Positions 7,574 through 15,181 are shown, numbered from the stretch's first letter. The stretch: 15,181 nt of DNA from CAJXTB01 sp047626195 (GCA_047626195.1 JBLHSN010000127.1:1-15181), one strand, 5' to 3'. The notes: generated by a model not told the origin, from the sequence alone. Numbers and translations: made by a program.

Positions 7574-9313
7574 ATGATTCGGTGTAGTTTTTTGGCATGG
7601 ATAGCTACGGGTTCTGTCGCGTTTGCAGCCGATGCCAACGGGGATGGCTGCCAAGACGAGTTCGCCGCGAATGGCGCGTGCGTCAGCGTTGACGCGACTT
7701 TTGACGGCACGAGCACCGTTGGTGCCAATGCGTCCGTGCTCGAAGATGCCTCTATCGGACCTGAGGTCGCGTTGGGCGCCGGTGTTGTCGTGGCGGCGCG
7801 CGCATCGCTTGCCGGACGCGTTGCGCACTCCAGCAACCCCCTACCGATCGGAGCCAACACGGTCATTGGCCGCGGTGCACAGCTCGGTGCAGACCATGTG
7901 CTTGGGGATGACGTCACCGTTGGCCGCGCTGCTGTCGCAGGTGCGCGCCTGACCATCGCTACAGGCGGAATCCTCGGATACGCAGTTCAGGTCGGAGACG
8001 ACGTCAACATTGGAGCTGGGGCCGTAATCGGTAACTTGTCCACGCTCGGCAACTTTACTACTTTCGGGGACAACGCTGTTGTCGCCCGCAGTGTGACCAT
8101 CGCTGACGGTCTCAACACAGGCGATGGCGCTTCGATCAGCGGCATTGTTGGACCCAACGTGTTCATTGCAGCCGGGTCACGCATTGAGCAGGGCGCGCGT
8201 ATTCGCAAGCAGGCCGACATTGGTGCGGGTGCGGCCATTGAAGCGGGGGGTCGCGTGGGTCGTGGGGCTGTCATCGCGGCCGGAGCCACGGTCTTCGGAC
8301 GGGTTGCTGCCAATGGTACGGTCGGCGCAGGAGCGACGGTTGAGACGGGCGCTGCGGTCTTGCGCGGCGGCGAAGTGTGCTCGGGGATCACATTGCCCAC
8401 CGGTTCACAGGTGTTGGGCGATGGAACGTGGCCTGCTGAAGGCTGTGCAGTGAACGATTCGTGCCAGACCATCAAGGTCAGCGTTCCCGGCTCCGTCGAC
8501 GGCGTCTACAGTATCGACCCGGATGGTCTCGGCGGTGAGCCTGCCTTTGATGCCTACTGCGATATGACCTCCGAACAAGGTGGTTTCACCCTGGTCATGA
8601 ACCTGGACACCAGCGACGGCCATGCGATGTGGTGGGGAAACGCCCTATGGACCAACGGCAGCACCTACGGTGTTGCAGACGCCAATCCATTTGATGGGGA
8701 CTTCGTCTCTGAAGCCTACAGCCAGCTCGCAGGCGCCAGTGAGATTCGCGTGGTCGTTCACGAGCAAGGCGTGACTCGCGGCTTCAAGCGCTGGAACAAA
8801 CCGAACACCAACGCGCTCATCACCTCCCTCAACGGTGCGGACAACACCGTGCTCGGGTCCTCGGTCGTGTCGAGTGATGTTGGAAGCCTTTCCTCGTCGG
8901 AATTCCTGGTTCGAACCACTACAACCCTGTACGCCAACCACTGCGTAAATGGCACCTGTGTCACCGACTCTCGCGGCTCGCCAGATGGCCATCGCATTGG
9001 CTCCAACCAAGCCGCCCCCGGCAACAACAACGGTGGCGGGATTGGAAATTGGTCAGACATGAACTTCTGCTGCGGGGTCTCGAGCTTGGCGGGGCATGGG
9101 TGCAACGGGTCAACCATTCGCACAGCATCCGAAGCCCAAGGCGGCTGGTACATGGGTTACTATGGCGCGTCTGGCGCGTCGCACAACACCGGAACCTTCG
9201 GCACTGATACGTTCATGCCGTTCAATCCAACGAGCGCGAACACCTCGTGCTCGCAGGCCAATTGGGCGCAGACGAACGGCATTAGCTACGACTACGCCAT
9301 CTACGTTCGCTAA
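7574..9313 (+). CDS. Secreted hexapeptide beta-helix protein with GGGWT-like head (copy E)
   Basis: 579 residues from ATG 7574. That start has GGGGAGAA at 7563-7570 and begins the signal peptide MIRCSFLAWIATGSVAFA; an earlier in-frame start (7403) would put 57 non-signal residues in front and is rejected. A possible -10 element TAAAAT lies at 7539-7544. Layout matches copy D: DANGDGCQDE loop, beta-helix ~40-280, GSQVLGDGTWP linker, Cys297, YCDM at 328-331. The hallmark GGGW is changed to QGGF (335-338), so Trp is replaced by Phe. The C-terminal lobe is longer than in D, rich in Ser, Asn and Gly, with extra cysteines (NHCVNGTC, NFCCGVSS, GHGC), and ends in YAIYVR, as in the C-type heads. Ligand unknown. 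Confidence 0.9.
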   Translation: MIRCSFLAWIATGSVAFAADANGDGCQDEFAANGACVSVDATFDGTSTVGANASVLEDASIGPEVALGAGVVVAARASLAGRVAHSSNPLPIGANTVIGRGAQLGADHVLGDDVTVGRAAVAGARLTIATGGILGYAVQVGDDVNIGAGAVIGNLSTLGNFTTFGDNAVVARSVTIADGLNTGDGASISGIVGPNVFIAAGSRIEQGARIRKQADIGAGAAIEAGGRVGRGAVIAAGATVFGRVAANGTVGAGATVETGAAVLRGGEVCSGITLPTGSQVLGDGTWPAEGCAVNDSCQTIKVSVPGSVDGVYSIDPDGLGGEPAFDAYCDMTSEQGGFTLVMNLDTSDGHAMWWGNALWTNGSTYGVADANPFDGDFVSEAYSQLAGASEIRVVVHEQGVTRGFKRWNKPNTNALITSLNGADNTVLGSSVVSSDVGSLSSSEFLVRTTTTLYANHCVNGTCVTDSRGSPDGHRIGSNQAAPGNNNGGGIGNWSDMNFCCGVSSLAGHGCNGSTIRTASEAQGGWYMGYYGASGASHNTGTFGTDTFMPFNPTSANTSCSQANWAQTNGISYDYAIYVR

Positions 9314-9460
9314 GCGTCGAGGGTGCCGGGAATGCCTGATGGACGCCGCACAGTATTTGAACCAGATGGGGTCGTTGACCGATTGTGGCGTGCCGGCCTT
9401 GGTGAACTCCAACTGAAAAACCTATTCGGGCTGCTACCGGTCCGGATTGCGCTGATGAAC

Positions 9461-9514
9461 GTGCTGTTTGGTAGGACAGAAACCGGGTTGTTGGTGATAC
9501 TTTACTCTCGGTAG
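9461..9514 (+). pseudogene. C-terminal relic of another GGGWT-head gene
   Basis: The last codons before the TAG at 9512-9514 read LFGRTETGLLVILYSR. The end of copy F reads LSGTTETQTSISLYAR, and the nucleotides also align (GG-ACAGAAAC, then CGGTAGTC). The hairpin that follows 22 nt later matches the one after copy F in sequence and distance. Upstream the similarity fades, and no coding module can be traced between 9314 and 9460. I read this as the tail of a deleted paralogue. The match is short, so this is a moderate call. Confidence 0.4.
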
Positions 9515-9536
9515 TCAAGGCGGGCAGTGGAAGACG

Positions 9537-9557
9537 GGTGGTCCAAGACTACCGTTT
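9537..9557 (+). terminator. Probable terminator after the C-terminal relic
   Basis: GGTGGTC (9537-9543) pairs with GACTACC (9547-9553), one G-T wobble, around a CAA loop, and is followed by GTTT. It is alignable base by base with the hairpin after copy F (about 16 of 21 positions). The T-run is short, so strength is uncertain. Confidence 0.4.
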
Positions 9558-9758
9558 ATAAAAACTACACAAACTCTGGTTTCCACTGTCCGGATTCCTG
9601 GCTTCGTCGGCTCCGACTTGCGGTAGTGGCACATTAATCAGGTGGAACATTACGTTCGGGTGTGCTTTTTGAGGCAGATTTGTCATTTCGGCAAGATGTT
9701 TCCCCAGCAGGGGTGTCACCTGATACGATGTCTGGTGAACGCTCATCGGGGAGAATAT

Positions 9759-11202
9759 ATGGTTCGAAGTAGCTTTTTGATTTGGATGACTGCCGGCTCA
9801 GTGGCGTTTGCTGCCGACGGCAACGAGGATGGCTGCCAAGACGAGTTCGCCTCGAATGGTGCGTGTGTCAGCGTCGACGCGACTGTTGACGGCACGAGCA
9901 CCGTGGGTGCCAATGCGTCCGTGTTTGAAGGCGCCTCTGTCGGACCCGAAGTCGCCTTGGGCAGCGGTGTTGTTGTGGCGGCGCGTGCATCGCTTGCCGG
10001 ACGTGTTGCCCACTCGAGCAATCCGCACTTATTGGAGCCAACACCGTCATTGGCCGCGGTGCACAGCTGGGTGCAGACCATGTGCTTGGGGATGACGTCA
10101 CCGTTGGCCGTTCCGCTGTCGCAGGTGCACGCCTGACCGTCGCTACGGGCGGAAGCCTCGGATACGCGGCCCAAGTCGGAGACGACGTCAACGTTGGAGC
10201 CGGGGCTGTTGTCGGTAACCTGGCCACGCTCGGCAACTTTTCGACCTTGGGTGATAACGCCGTTGTCGCCCGCAGTGTGACCATCGCGGACGGTATCAAC
10301 AACGGCGACGGCGCTTCGGTCAGCGGCATTGTTGGACCCGATACGTTCATTGCCGCCGGCTCACGGATCGAACAGGGCGCGCGTGTCCGTAAGCAGGCCG
10401 ACATTGGTGTGGGTGCAGCGATTGAAGCGAGTGGCCGCGTGGGTCGCGGTGCTAGACCGGCGCACCCAGCTCCGCCGATGGCATCTACAGTATCGACCCG
10501 GATGGTGTCGGTGGCGAACCTGCCTTTGATGCCTATTGTGACATGACCACGGATGGTGGCGGTTGGACGCTGCTCGGGACGATTGCTGGCGGTGACGCTA
10601 ACAACTGGAATACCCAATTTGGCTATTGGTCGGACACTGAGGCGCTCGGCTCGGTCGGGAGTCCCTTCGAGGCAGACTTCAAGTCACCGGCATGGTGGAG
10701 TCTGGATGTGACGAGCTCTGAAGTGCTTTTTGAGCGCTGGCACGCGGGGTCAATCAAGGCTCAGATGGCGCTAGCGAACAACTGTGTGCACGGCGAAGAC
10801 CGTTTTGTGGACCTGTTCACAAGCAACGACAATGGCCTGCGCTGTGGTCTTGCAGATATCCGCACGGTGACCGCGGCAGCGGACGGAGCGGGCCTGTCTG
10901 CCTCGTATGGCGGAGCAGACTCAGTCTCCGGGTATCGTGAGGGCGTTGCGATGAAAGGGCTCGGCGGTAGCGATACAAATGGATTTTGCTGGAACGGCGG
11001 CGACAATCAAGACAATACCTTCCGCGGACACGCGGGGTGGAACCAGAGCGCGTACAGTACCTGCGTAGCTGCGGGTCACTGGGGATACATTGGGGTGTGG
11101 CAAGTCGGGAGTTCGCAGTATCAAGCCCGCGATATTACGGAGACAAACTGGCTATCTGGCACGACAGAAACGCAGACGTCGATTTCGTTGTACGCTCGGT
11201 AG
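9759..11202 (+). pseudogene. Broken hexapeptide beta-helix / GGGWT-head gene (copy F)
   Basis: The start is intact: GGGGAGAA at 9748-9755, then ATG 9759 with signal peptide MVRSSFLIWMTAGSVAFA and the GNEDGCQDE loop. Frame 1 runs to about 10026. There one base is missing against D and E (AATCCGC-ACTTATTGGA should read N-P-L-L-I-G), and the beta-helix continues in another frame to GRVGRGA near 10452. About 205 nt are then missing relative to E (its 8270-8474), covering the end of the helix, the GSQVLGDGTWP linker and the first head cysteine. A third frame takes up TGAPSSADGIYSIDPDG and YCDMTTDGGGWTLL and runs intact to TAG 11200-11202, ending ISLYAR. Its C-terminal lobe differs from B-E. The two deletions do not restore the frame, so only a ~125-residue secreted fragment would be made from this start. 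Confidence 0.85.
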
Positions 11203-11222
11203 TCGCCGTTCACGACCGGCAG

Positions 11223-11244
11223 AGGTAGTCTAGGGCTACCTTTT
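11223..11244 (+). terminator. Rho-independent terminator after copy F
   Basis: GGTAGTC (11224-11230) pairs with GGCTACC (11234-11240) around a TAG loop, extended by A11223-T11241. A TTTT run follows at 11241-11244. It lies between the stop of copy F and the oxyR start, so it separates the array from the stress genes. Confidence 0.55.
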
Positions 11245-11262
11245 GTCTTGAGTGTATAGGCT

Positions 11263-12186
11263 ATGGCTATTCGCCGTTTTCAATGTCCGGACTTCTCCCT
11301 ACGTCAGCTCCAGTACGCAGTGGCGGTGTCGGAGTCGGGCGGCTTTGGCACTGCCGCGATTCTCTGTGGGGTGTCACAGCCGTCGCTGAGTGCGCAGGTG
11401 GCGAAGCTGGAGTCGGCCCTCGGTGCGCGGCTTTTTGAGCGCAGTGGCCGTGGAGTGACGTTGACGGGGGCGGGCGAGCGGCTGTTGCCGGCGTTTCGCG
11501 AGGCTTTATCGTCGGCATCCCGTGTACATACGGTGTCGGTGGCACTACGGGACCCGTACGCACTTCCCGTGCGAATTGCGGTCATTCCAACGATTGCTCC
11601 CTATTTATTACCGAGCGTGGTGGATCGAATTGCCCAGCATCCGGGGCCGACCGTTCATTGGTTGGAGCTGCAGACACACGCGGCGGAGCATGCTGTGGCC
11701 ATAGGGCAAGCCGACGCGATGGTCATCGCCGATCCGCCCACGGACTCGGGATTGGCGGTGCGCACGCTCGGCTGGGAGCCGTTCATGGCGCTGGTTCCGC
11801 AGGGCTCGGAAGGACCCAACCCAGTTCCCATGAGTTGGTTGCAGGCGCAGGAGGTGTTGTTGCTGGAGGATGGGCATTGTCTTCGCGAACATGCGGTGTC
11901 CATGTGCATGCTTCAGGTCGCCCGCGAGTCTGCTTTTCGCGCGACCAGTCTGCCAACGCTGGTTCAGATGGTATCGGCCGGCCTGGGAATCAGCGTGCTG
12001 CCAGCCATGGCTGTGGAGATGGAGAGTGCGCGCTCTCGGGTGGAAGCACGTGCCTTCACGAGTGGAGGAATTGGGCGCACTCTGACCATGGCGTGGCGGC
12101 GTAACCATCCGGTTGAATCCGTTCTCGAAGAGGTCGCAGACCACATAGAACGCGCTGTTCAGGGTACTGTAGGAGGCTCGGCGTGA
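11263..12186 (+). CDS. oxyR: OxyR-type peroxide-sensing LysR-family regulator
   Basis: 307 residues, the usual length for LysR regulators. The winged HTH is at ~11-72 (FSLRQLQYAVAVSESGGFGTAA, VSQPSLSAQVAKLESALG, LFERS, LTGAGERLLP). The effector domain holds the OxyR signature LLLEDGHCLREHAVSMC with Cys206 and Cys215, nine residues apart like Cys199 and Cys208 of E. coli OxyR, followed by FRATSLPTLVQMVSAGLGISVLPAMAVE. In known OxyR these cysteines form a disulfide on contact with H2O2 and switch on catalase genes. The katG gene downstream and a palindromic site between them support that role. The ribosome binding site is weak; this ATG fits the family's N-terminus. TATAGGCTATG overlaps the start and may contribute to autoregulation, which is speculative. 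Confidence 0.93.
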   Translation: MAIRRFQCPDFSLRQLQYAVAVSESGGFGTAAILCGVSQPSLSAQVAKLESALGARLFERSGRGVTLTGAGERLLPAFREALSSASRVHTVSVALRDPYALPVRIAVIPTIAPYLLPSVVDRIAQHPGPTVHWLELQTHAAEHAVAIGQADAMVIADPPTDSGLAVRTLGWEPFMALVPQGSEGPNPVPMSWLQAQEVLLLEDGHCLREHAVSMCMLQVARESAFRATSLPTLVQMVSAGLGISVLPAMAVEMESARSRVEARAFTSGGIGRTLTMAWRRNHPVESVLEEVADHIERAVQGTVGGSA

Positions 12187-12210
12187 GCCGTGTGTGCTGG
12201 GCACTGTGAC

Positions 12211-12225
12211 ATAGGCGCTCACTAT
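12211..12225 (+). promoter_or_regulatory. Candidate OxyR-binding site upstream of katG
   Basis: ATAGGCGCTCACTAT is an exact ATAG-N7-CTAT palindrome, the core of the known OxyR half-site pair. After the standard 7-nt gap, a second element at 12233-12247 (ATGC-N7-GTGT) is only a weak match, which is common in natural sites. It sits 74 nt before the katG ATG. A poor -35/-10 pair (GTGATG 12230, TCTATG 12253) would lie directly downstream, fitting activation. Confidence 0.6.
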
Positions 12226-12299
12226 GATCGTGATGCATCCAATGTGTTGGAATCTATGACTGGTGTTGGTAATGGTAGGTGTACCCAAAAGGAGTCCCC

Positions 12300-14612
12300 A
12301 TGTTTCCATCACCGTCTCGCCCGTCAGCTCATTTTGCTTCGATGCCGTCAGCGCTGATCGGTCTTGCCGTTTCAGCGGTTGCGCTCTCTGGATGTGAGCC
12401 CGCGGCGGAATCGCTCACCCCTGCTGGCGATGAAGCCGCCGCAGAGTCGACCGCTCTTGCCGCGCAGGACTTTGCGCCTGGCGAAGCGAAGCCCAATGAG
12501 TTTTGGTGGCCGGAGCGCGTAAACCTCGAGCCGCTCCGCCAAAATGCCTCGACCAACCCCTACGGTGCGGACTTCGACTACGCAGCCGAGTTCGAGACGC
12601 TCGACCTGGATGTGGTGAAGGCGGACATTGAAAGGCTCCTCACCAACTCACAAGACTGGTGGCCGGCGGACTACGGCAACTACGGCCCGATGTTCATCCG
12701 CATGGCTTGGCACAGCGCCGGCACTTACCGCATCAGCGATGGTCGAGGCGGCGCCGACGGTGGACAACAACGCTTTGAGCCACTCAATAGCTGGCCCGAC
12801 AATGCGAACCTCGACAAGGCTCGCCGGTTGCTCTGGCCGGTCAAGCAAAAGTATGGCCGTGCGTTGTCTTGGGCCGACCTAATGATCCTGACCGGCAACG
12901 TCTCCATGGAGTCCATGGGCTTTGAGACGGTCGGTTTTGCCGGCGGACGCGAAGACGACTGGGCACCCGAGCTTGTGTACTGGGGACCCGAATCTCAGAT
13001 GCTGGCCGGTGATGCGCGCTACCACGGTGCTCGTGAGCTCGAAGAAGGCCTGGGTGCTGTGCAGATGGGCCTCATCTACGTCAACCCGGAAGGCCCGAAC
13101 GGCAATCACGACCCGGTCTCTGCGGCCTACGACATCCGTGACACCTTTGCGCGTATGGCCATGAATGACGAAGAGACCGTGGCACTGATCGCCGGTGGTC
13201 ACACCTTTGGCAAGGCTCACGGCGCGCACCCTCCTGCCGACTGCGTGGATGTGGCCCCGGCTGGAATGGGCTTTCAAGGTCAGGGCCTGGGCTGGCTCAA
13301 CTCCTGTGGGGCTGGCAACGCGGTTGACACCGTGACAAGCGGCCTCGAAGGCGCTTGGACCGCCGCTCCCGTTCGCTGGACGCACCAGTACTTGTCGTTC
13401 CTGTTCGACTACGAATGGGAGACCACACAAAGCCCGGCTGGCGCCACTCAGTGGCGACCGACTGACCGTCAGGCAGATGGGTTGGTGCCTGACGCGCACG
13501 ACTCTGACGTGCGGCATGCACCCATGATGATGACGACGGACTTGTCGATGCGCCAAGACAGTGACTACGAGGCTATCTCTCGCCGTTTCCGCGACAATCC
13601 CGAAGAGTTCGAGGCTGCGTTCGGTAAAGCTTGGTTCAAGCTTACCCATCGAGACATGGGTCCACGTACCCGCTACTTGGGTGCAGACGTGCCGGAAGAA
13701 GTCTTCATCTGGCAGGACCCTGTTCCTGCGGTGGACCACGCTCTGATTACCGGCGACGATGCACAGGCGCTGAAGGGGCAGATCTTGGCGTCTGGCCTGA
13801 CCACACCCGAGCTGATTCGTACGGCTTGGGCATCGGCGTCGACCTTCCGTCGGTCGGACATGCGTGGCGGGGCGAATGGCGCCCGCGTTCGGTTGGCCCC
13901 GCAGAATGAGTGGTCGGTGAATGCGCCTACGGAGCTGGGCCGTACTGTGGCAGCACTCGAAGCCATCCAGACCGCGTTCAACGCGTCCTCCTCTGGTGGA
14001 AGGCAGGTATCGCTCGCAGATGTCATTGTGCTTGGCGGTGTGGCTGCTGTCGAAGATGCAGCGTCGAAGGGGGGATTGAGCGTGGAAATGGCGTTTACCC
14101 CTGGTCGGACAGATGCGACACAGGACCAGACCGAGGTCGCGTCTTTTGCCCCGCTAGAGCCCAAGGCTGATGGGTTCCGCAACTTCTACACCGAAGACGC
14201 GCTGCGTCGGCCGTCAGATGCGCTTATCGACAAGGCAGACCTCTTGGACCTCACGGTTCACGAAATGACGGCTCTTCTCGGCGGCATGCGAGTTTTGGGC
14301 GGAAATGCTGGTGGAAGCGCACATGGCGTGTTCACCGAGTCTCCAGGCATCCTTGGCAATGACTTCTTCACCACCTTGACCGACCTGTCGACCACCTGGC
14401 GGCCGGCCGCGGCGCCTTACACCTTTGAAGGCGTGGGTATCGATGGCGCGGTCCAGTGGACCGCGACCGAAGCCGATTTGGTCTTCGGTTCCAACGCCGA
14501 GCTGCGCGCCGTAAGCGAGGTCTACGCCTATGACGAAGCAAAGTTCGCCCAAGATTTTGCTGATGCATGGACCAAGGTCATGCAGGCCGACCGCTTCGAT
14601 ATGCACCGGTAG
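12300..14612 (+). CDS. katG: Catalase-peroxidase with lipoprotein signal peptide
   Basis: 770 residues from ATG 12300, chosen because AAAAGGAG (12287-12294) sits 5 nt before it; a GTG 7 codons upstream overlaps that box. KatG is a haem enzyme that breaks down H2O2. Catalytic residues are present: Arg134, Trp137 and His138 (MAWHSAGTYR), Tyr260 (LIYVNPEGP) and Met286 (ARMAMND) for the Met-Tyr-Trp adduct, proximal His301 (GGHTFGKAHG) and Trp360 (VRWTHQYL). The C-terminal pseudo-domain (LTTPELIRTAWASASTFRRSDMRGGANG) is complete. The N-terminus is unusual: a hydrophobic segment ends in lipobox LSGC (Cys32), then a Glu/Ala-rich linker, so the enzyme is predicted to be lipid-anchored, probably at the periplasmic face of the outer membrane. 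The mature chain has only two other cysteines, 315 and 336, which could form a disulfide. Expression is likely driven by OxyR. Confidence 0.95.
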   Translation: MFPSPSRPSAHFASMPSALIGLAVSAVALSGCEPAAESLTPAGDEAAAESTALAAQDFAPGEAKPNEFWWPERVNLEPLRQNASTNPYGADFDYAAEFETLDLDVVKADIERLLTNSQDWWPADYGNYGPMFIRMAWHSAGTYRISDGRGGADGGQQRFEPLNSWPDNANLDKARRLLWPVKQKYGRALSWADLMILTGNVSMESMGFETVGFAGGREDDWAPELVYWGPESQMLAGDARYHGARELEEGLGAVQMGLIYVNPEGPNGNHDPVSAAYDIRDTFARMAMNDEETVALIAGGHTFGKAHGAHPPADCVDVAPAGMGFQGQGLGWLNSCGAGNAVDTVTSGLEGAWTAAPVRWTHQYLSFLFDYEWETTQSPAGATQWRPTDRQADGLVPDAHDSDVRHAPMMMTTDLSMRQDSDYEAISRRFRDNPEEFEAAFGKAWFKLTHRDMGPRTRYLGADVPEEVFIWQDPVPAVDHALITGDDAQALKGQILASGLTTPELIRTAWASASTFRRSDMRGGANGARVRLAPQNEWSVNAPTELGRTVAALEAIQTAFNASSSGGRQVSLADVIVLGGVAAVEDAASKGGLSVEMAFTPGRTDATQDQTEVASFAPLEPKADGFRNFYTEDALRRPSDALIDKADLLDLTVHEMTALLGGMRVLGGNAGGSAHGVFTESPGILGNDFFTTLTDLSTTWRPAAAPYTFEGVGIDGAVQWTATEADLVFGSNAELRAVSEVYAYDEAKFAQDFADAWTKVMQADRFDMHR

Positions 14613-14643
14613 ATAGGCGAGTCGTAGAGACTGTAAACGAACG

Positions 14644-14680
14644 CGGCGGCTGGACATGAGAGTGTCCAGCCGCCGTTTTT
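14644..14680 (+). terminator. Strong rho-independent terminator after katG
   Basis: CGGCGGCTGGACA (14644-14656) pairs perfectly with TGTCCAGCCGCCG (14663-14675), 13 bp, around the loop TGAGAG, followed by TTTTT. It lies 31 nt after the katG stop and between convergent genes. On the minus strand the following bases (CGTTCGTTTAC) are a poorer T-run, so it may serve that gene only weakly. Confidence 0.93.
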
Positions 14681-14690
14681 GTGAGGTGTT

Positions 14691-14720
14691 CTAGGGGCAG
14701 ACCACCTAGGGGCAGACGAC
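14691..14720. repeat. Two-copy 15-bp tandem repeat next to the MYXO-CTERM stop codon
   Basis: CTAGGGGCAGACCAC (14691-14705) is followed directly by CTAGGGGCAGACGAC (14706-14720), with one difference. It abuts the stop codon of the minus-strand gene and looks like a simple slippage duplication in the 3' untranslated region. Confidence 0.8.
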
Positions 14721-15181
14721 TTACCGCCGGCGCAGCAGTCCGAGCATCGGTGCGAACAATACGAGCCACCATGCCATGGGGCTCGATGCGCTTGAGCAGC
14801 CACATCCGCCTTGCACAACGTCTGGTGACTCGACGCAGTCACTCGGAGCGCCTGTGCACTCGAAATCGGCTTCAACGGCGCATTCACTGTCGCAGCCATC
14901 GCCTTGGACAGCGTTTCCATCGTCGCAGGTTTCGTCCGTGTCTACGACTCCGTCTCCACACTCGGGGAGCGGGATGCACTCGGAGGGGGCGCCTTCGCAG
15001 TCGAAGCCGGGCTCGACCGAGCAGTTGTCGTCGCAGCCATCGCCCGCAGCAGTATTTCCGTCGTCGCACAGCTCGGCGTCTTCAACCAGGCCGTTGCCGC
15101 ACACGGGTAGCAGTGAGCAGTCCGAGGGCTCGCCTTCGCATTCCCAGTCCTCTTCGACCGAGCACGCGGCGTCACAGCCGT
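14721..15181 (-). CDS. Cysteine-rich repeat protein with MYXO-CTERM tail (partial, 5' end beyond window)
   Basis: 152 residues are visible, and the frame stays open to the right edge, so the start lies outside. There are at least three Cys-rich repeats of the DUF4215 type, for example CGNGLVEDAELCDDGNTA, then GDGCDDNCSVEPGFDCEG; the second starts CGDGVVDTDETCDDGN; the first is cut by the edge (GCDAACSVEEDWECEG). Each repeat has regularly spaced cysteines likely to form disulfides. The tail is GGCGCSSASS, a hydrophobic helix (MAWWLVLFAPMLGLL) and RRR, matching the MYXO-CTERM sorting signal. Proteins with this signal are exported and, after processing, retained at the cell surface. An internal GTG at 15104 is not the true start because repeat sequence continues upstream. 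Ligand and function are unknown. Confidence 0.92.
   Translation of the reverse strand, partial: GCDAACSVEEDWECEGEPSDCSLLPVCGNGLVEDAELCDDGNTAAGDGCDDNCSVEPGFDCEGAPSECIPLPECGDGVVDTDETCDDGNAVQGDGCDSECAVEADFECTGAPSDCVESPDVVQGGCGCSSASSPMAWWLVLFAPMLGLLRRR

Larger units (their letters stand above)
5780..11202 (+). repeat. Tandem array of three beta-helix/GGGWT paralogues
   Basis: Copies D, E and F are direct repeats about 1.8-2.2 kb apart. Similarity starts at the GGGGAGAA ribosome binding site, runs through ~1,000 nt of signal peptide, beta-helix and linker, and stops soon after the YCDM...GGGWTL codons. Beyond that the three heads do not align well. Gene A at 329 is a more distant member of the same N-terminal family, attached to a different head fold. 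Confidence 0.8.

Noticed and set aside
9642..9758. Longer N-terminus for copy F
   Set aside because: Same reason: ATG 9759 has the GGGGAGAA box and starts the conserved signal peptide.
1..15181. CRISPR arrays, tRNA/rRNA genes, insertion sequences
   Set aside because: No regularly spaced repeats, cloverleaf-forming segments or transposase motifs were seen. The repeats present are protein-coding paralogues.

Overview
The window comes from a GC-rich, Gram-negative, predatory-type delta-lineage bacterium, most likely Myxococcota (or the related Bradymonadota). The best evidence is at the right edge. A minus-strand protein there carries cysteine-rich repeats of the DUF4215 type and ends in a MYXO-CTERM-like tail (Gly-Cys-Gly-Cys, one hydrophobic helix, three arginines). 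The several secreted proteins with the bacterial fibrinogen-like YCDxxxxGGGW domain fit the same group.

Positions 1-11250 hold an accessory locus of modular secreted proteins, all on the plus strand. Gene A (329-2062) is a signal peptide, a Ca-loop-like stretch, a left-handed beta-helix of hexapeptide-like repeats and a C-terminal FGE-sulfatase (C-type-lectin fold) domain without catalytic cysteines. It is followed by a 79-nt palindromic element (2091-2169). Next is the intact start of a gene whose first ~38 codons resemble HRDC-type accessory proteins of diversity-generating retroelements (DGRs), after which coding is lost. This order suggests the stump of a DGR whose reverse transcriptase and template repeat are absent from the window. 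Then come a 5'-truncated GGGWT-domain cassette (B, ~3057-3767), an intact secreted protein with a closely related GGGWT domain (C, 4031-5380), and a tandem set built on the same beta-helix N-terminus as gene A: D (5780-7363), E (7574-9313), a short C-terminal relic with its terminator (9461-9557), and F (9759-11202). F is broken by a 1-nt deletion and a ~205-nt deletion. D, E and F share a nearly colinear N-terminal half but have different C-terminal lobes, with the switch at the conserved YCDM...GGGWT motif. The locus therefore looks like an N-terminal scaffold combined with exchangeable lectin-like heads.

Positions 11263-14680 form an oxidative-stress pair. An OxyR-type LysR regulator keeps both redox cysteines. 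Downstream is a catalase-peroxidase (KatG) with all catalytic residues but, unusually, a lipoprotein signal peptide. A palindromic ATAG-N7-CTAT site lies in the 113-nt gap, as expected for OxyR activation of katG. A strong 13-bp terminator follows katG, facing the convergent MYXO-CTERM gene.

No RNA genes, CRISPR arrays, transposases or reverse transcriptase were seen. The stretches 2332-3056 and 5381-5768 have no gene I can support.
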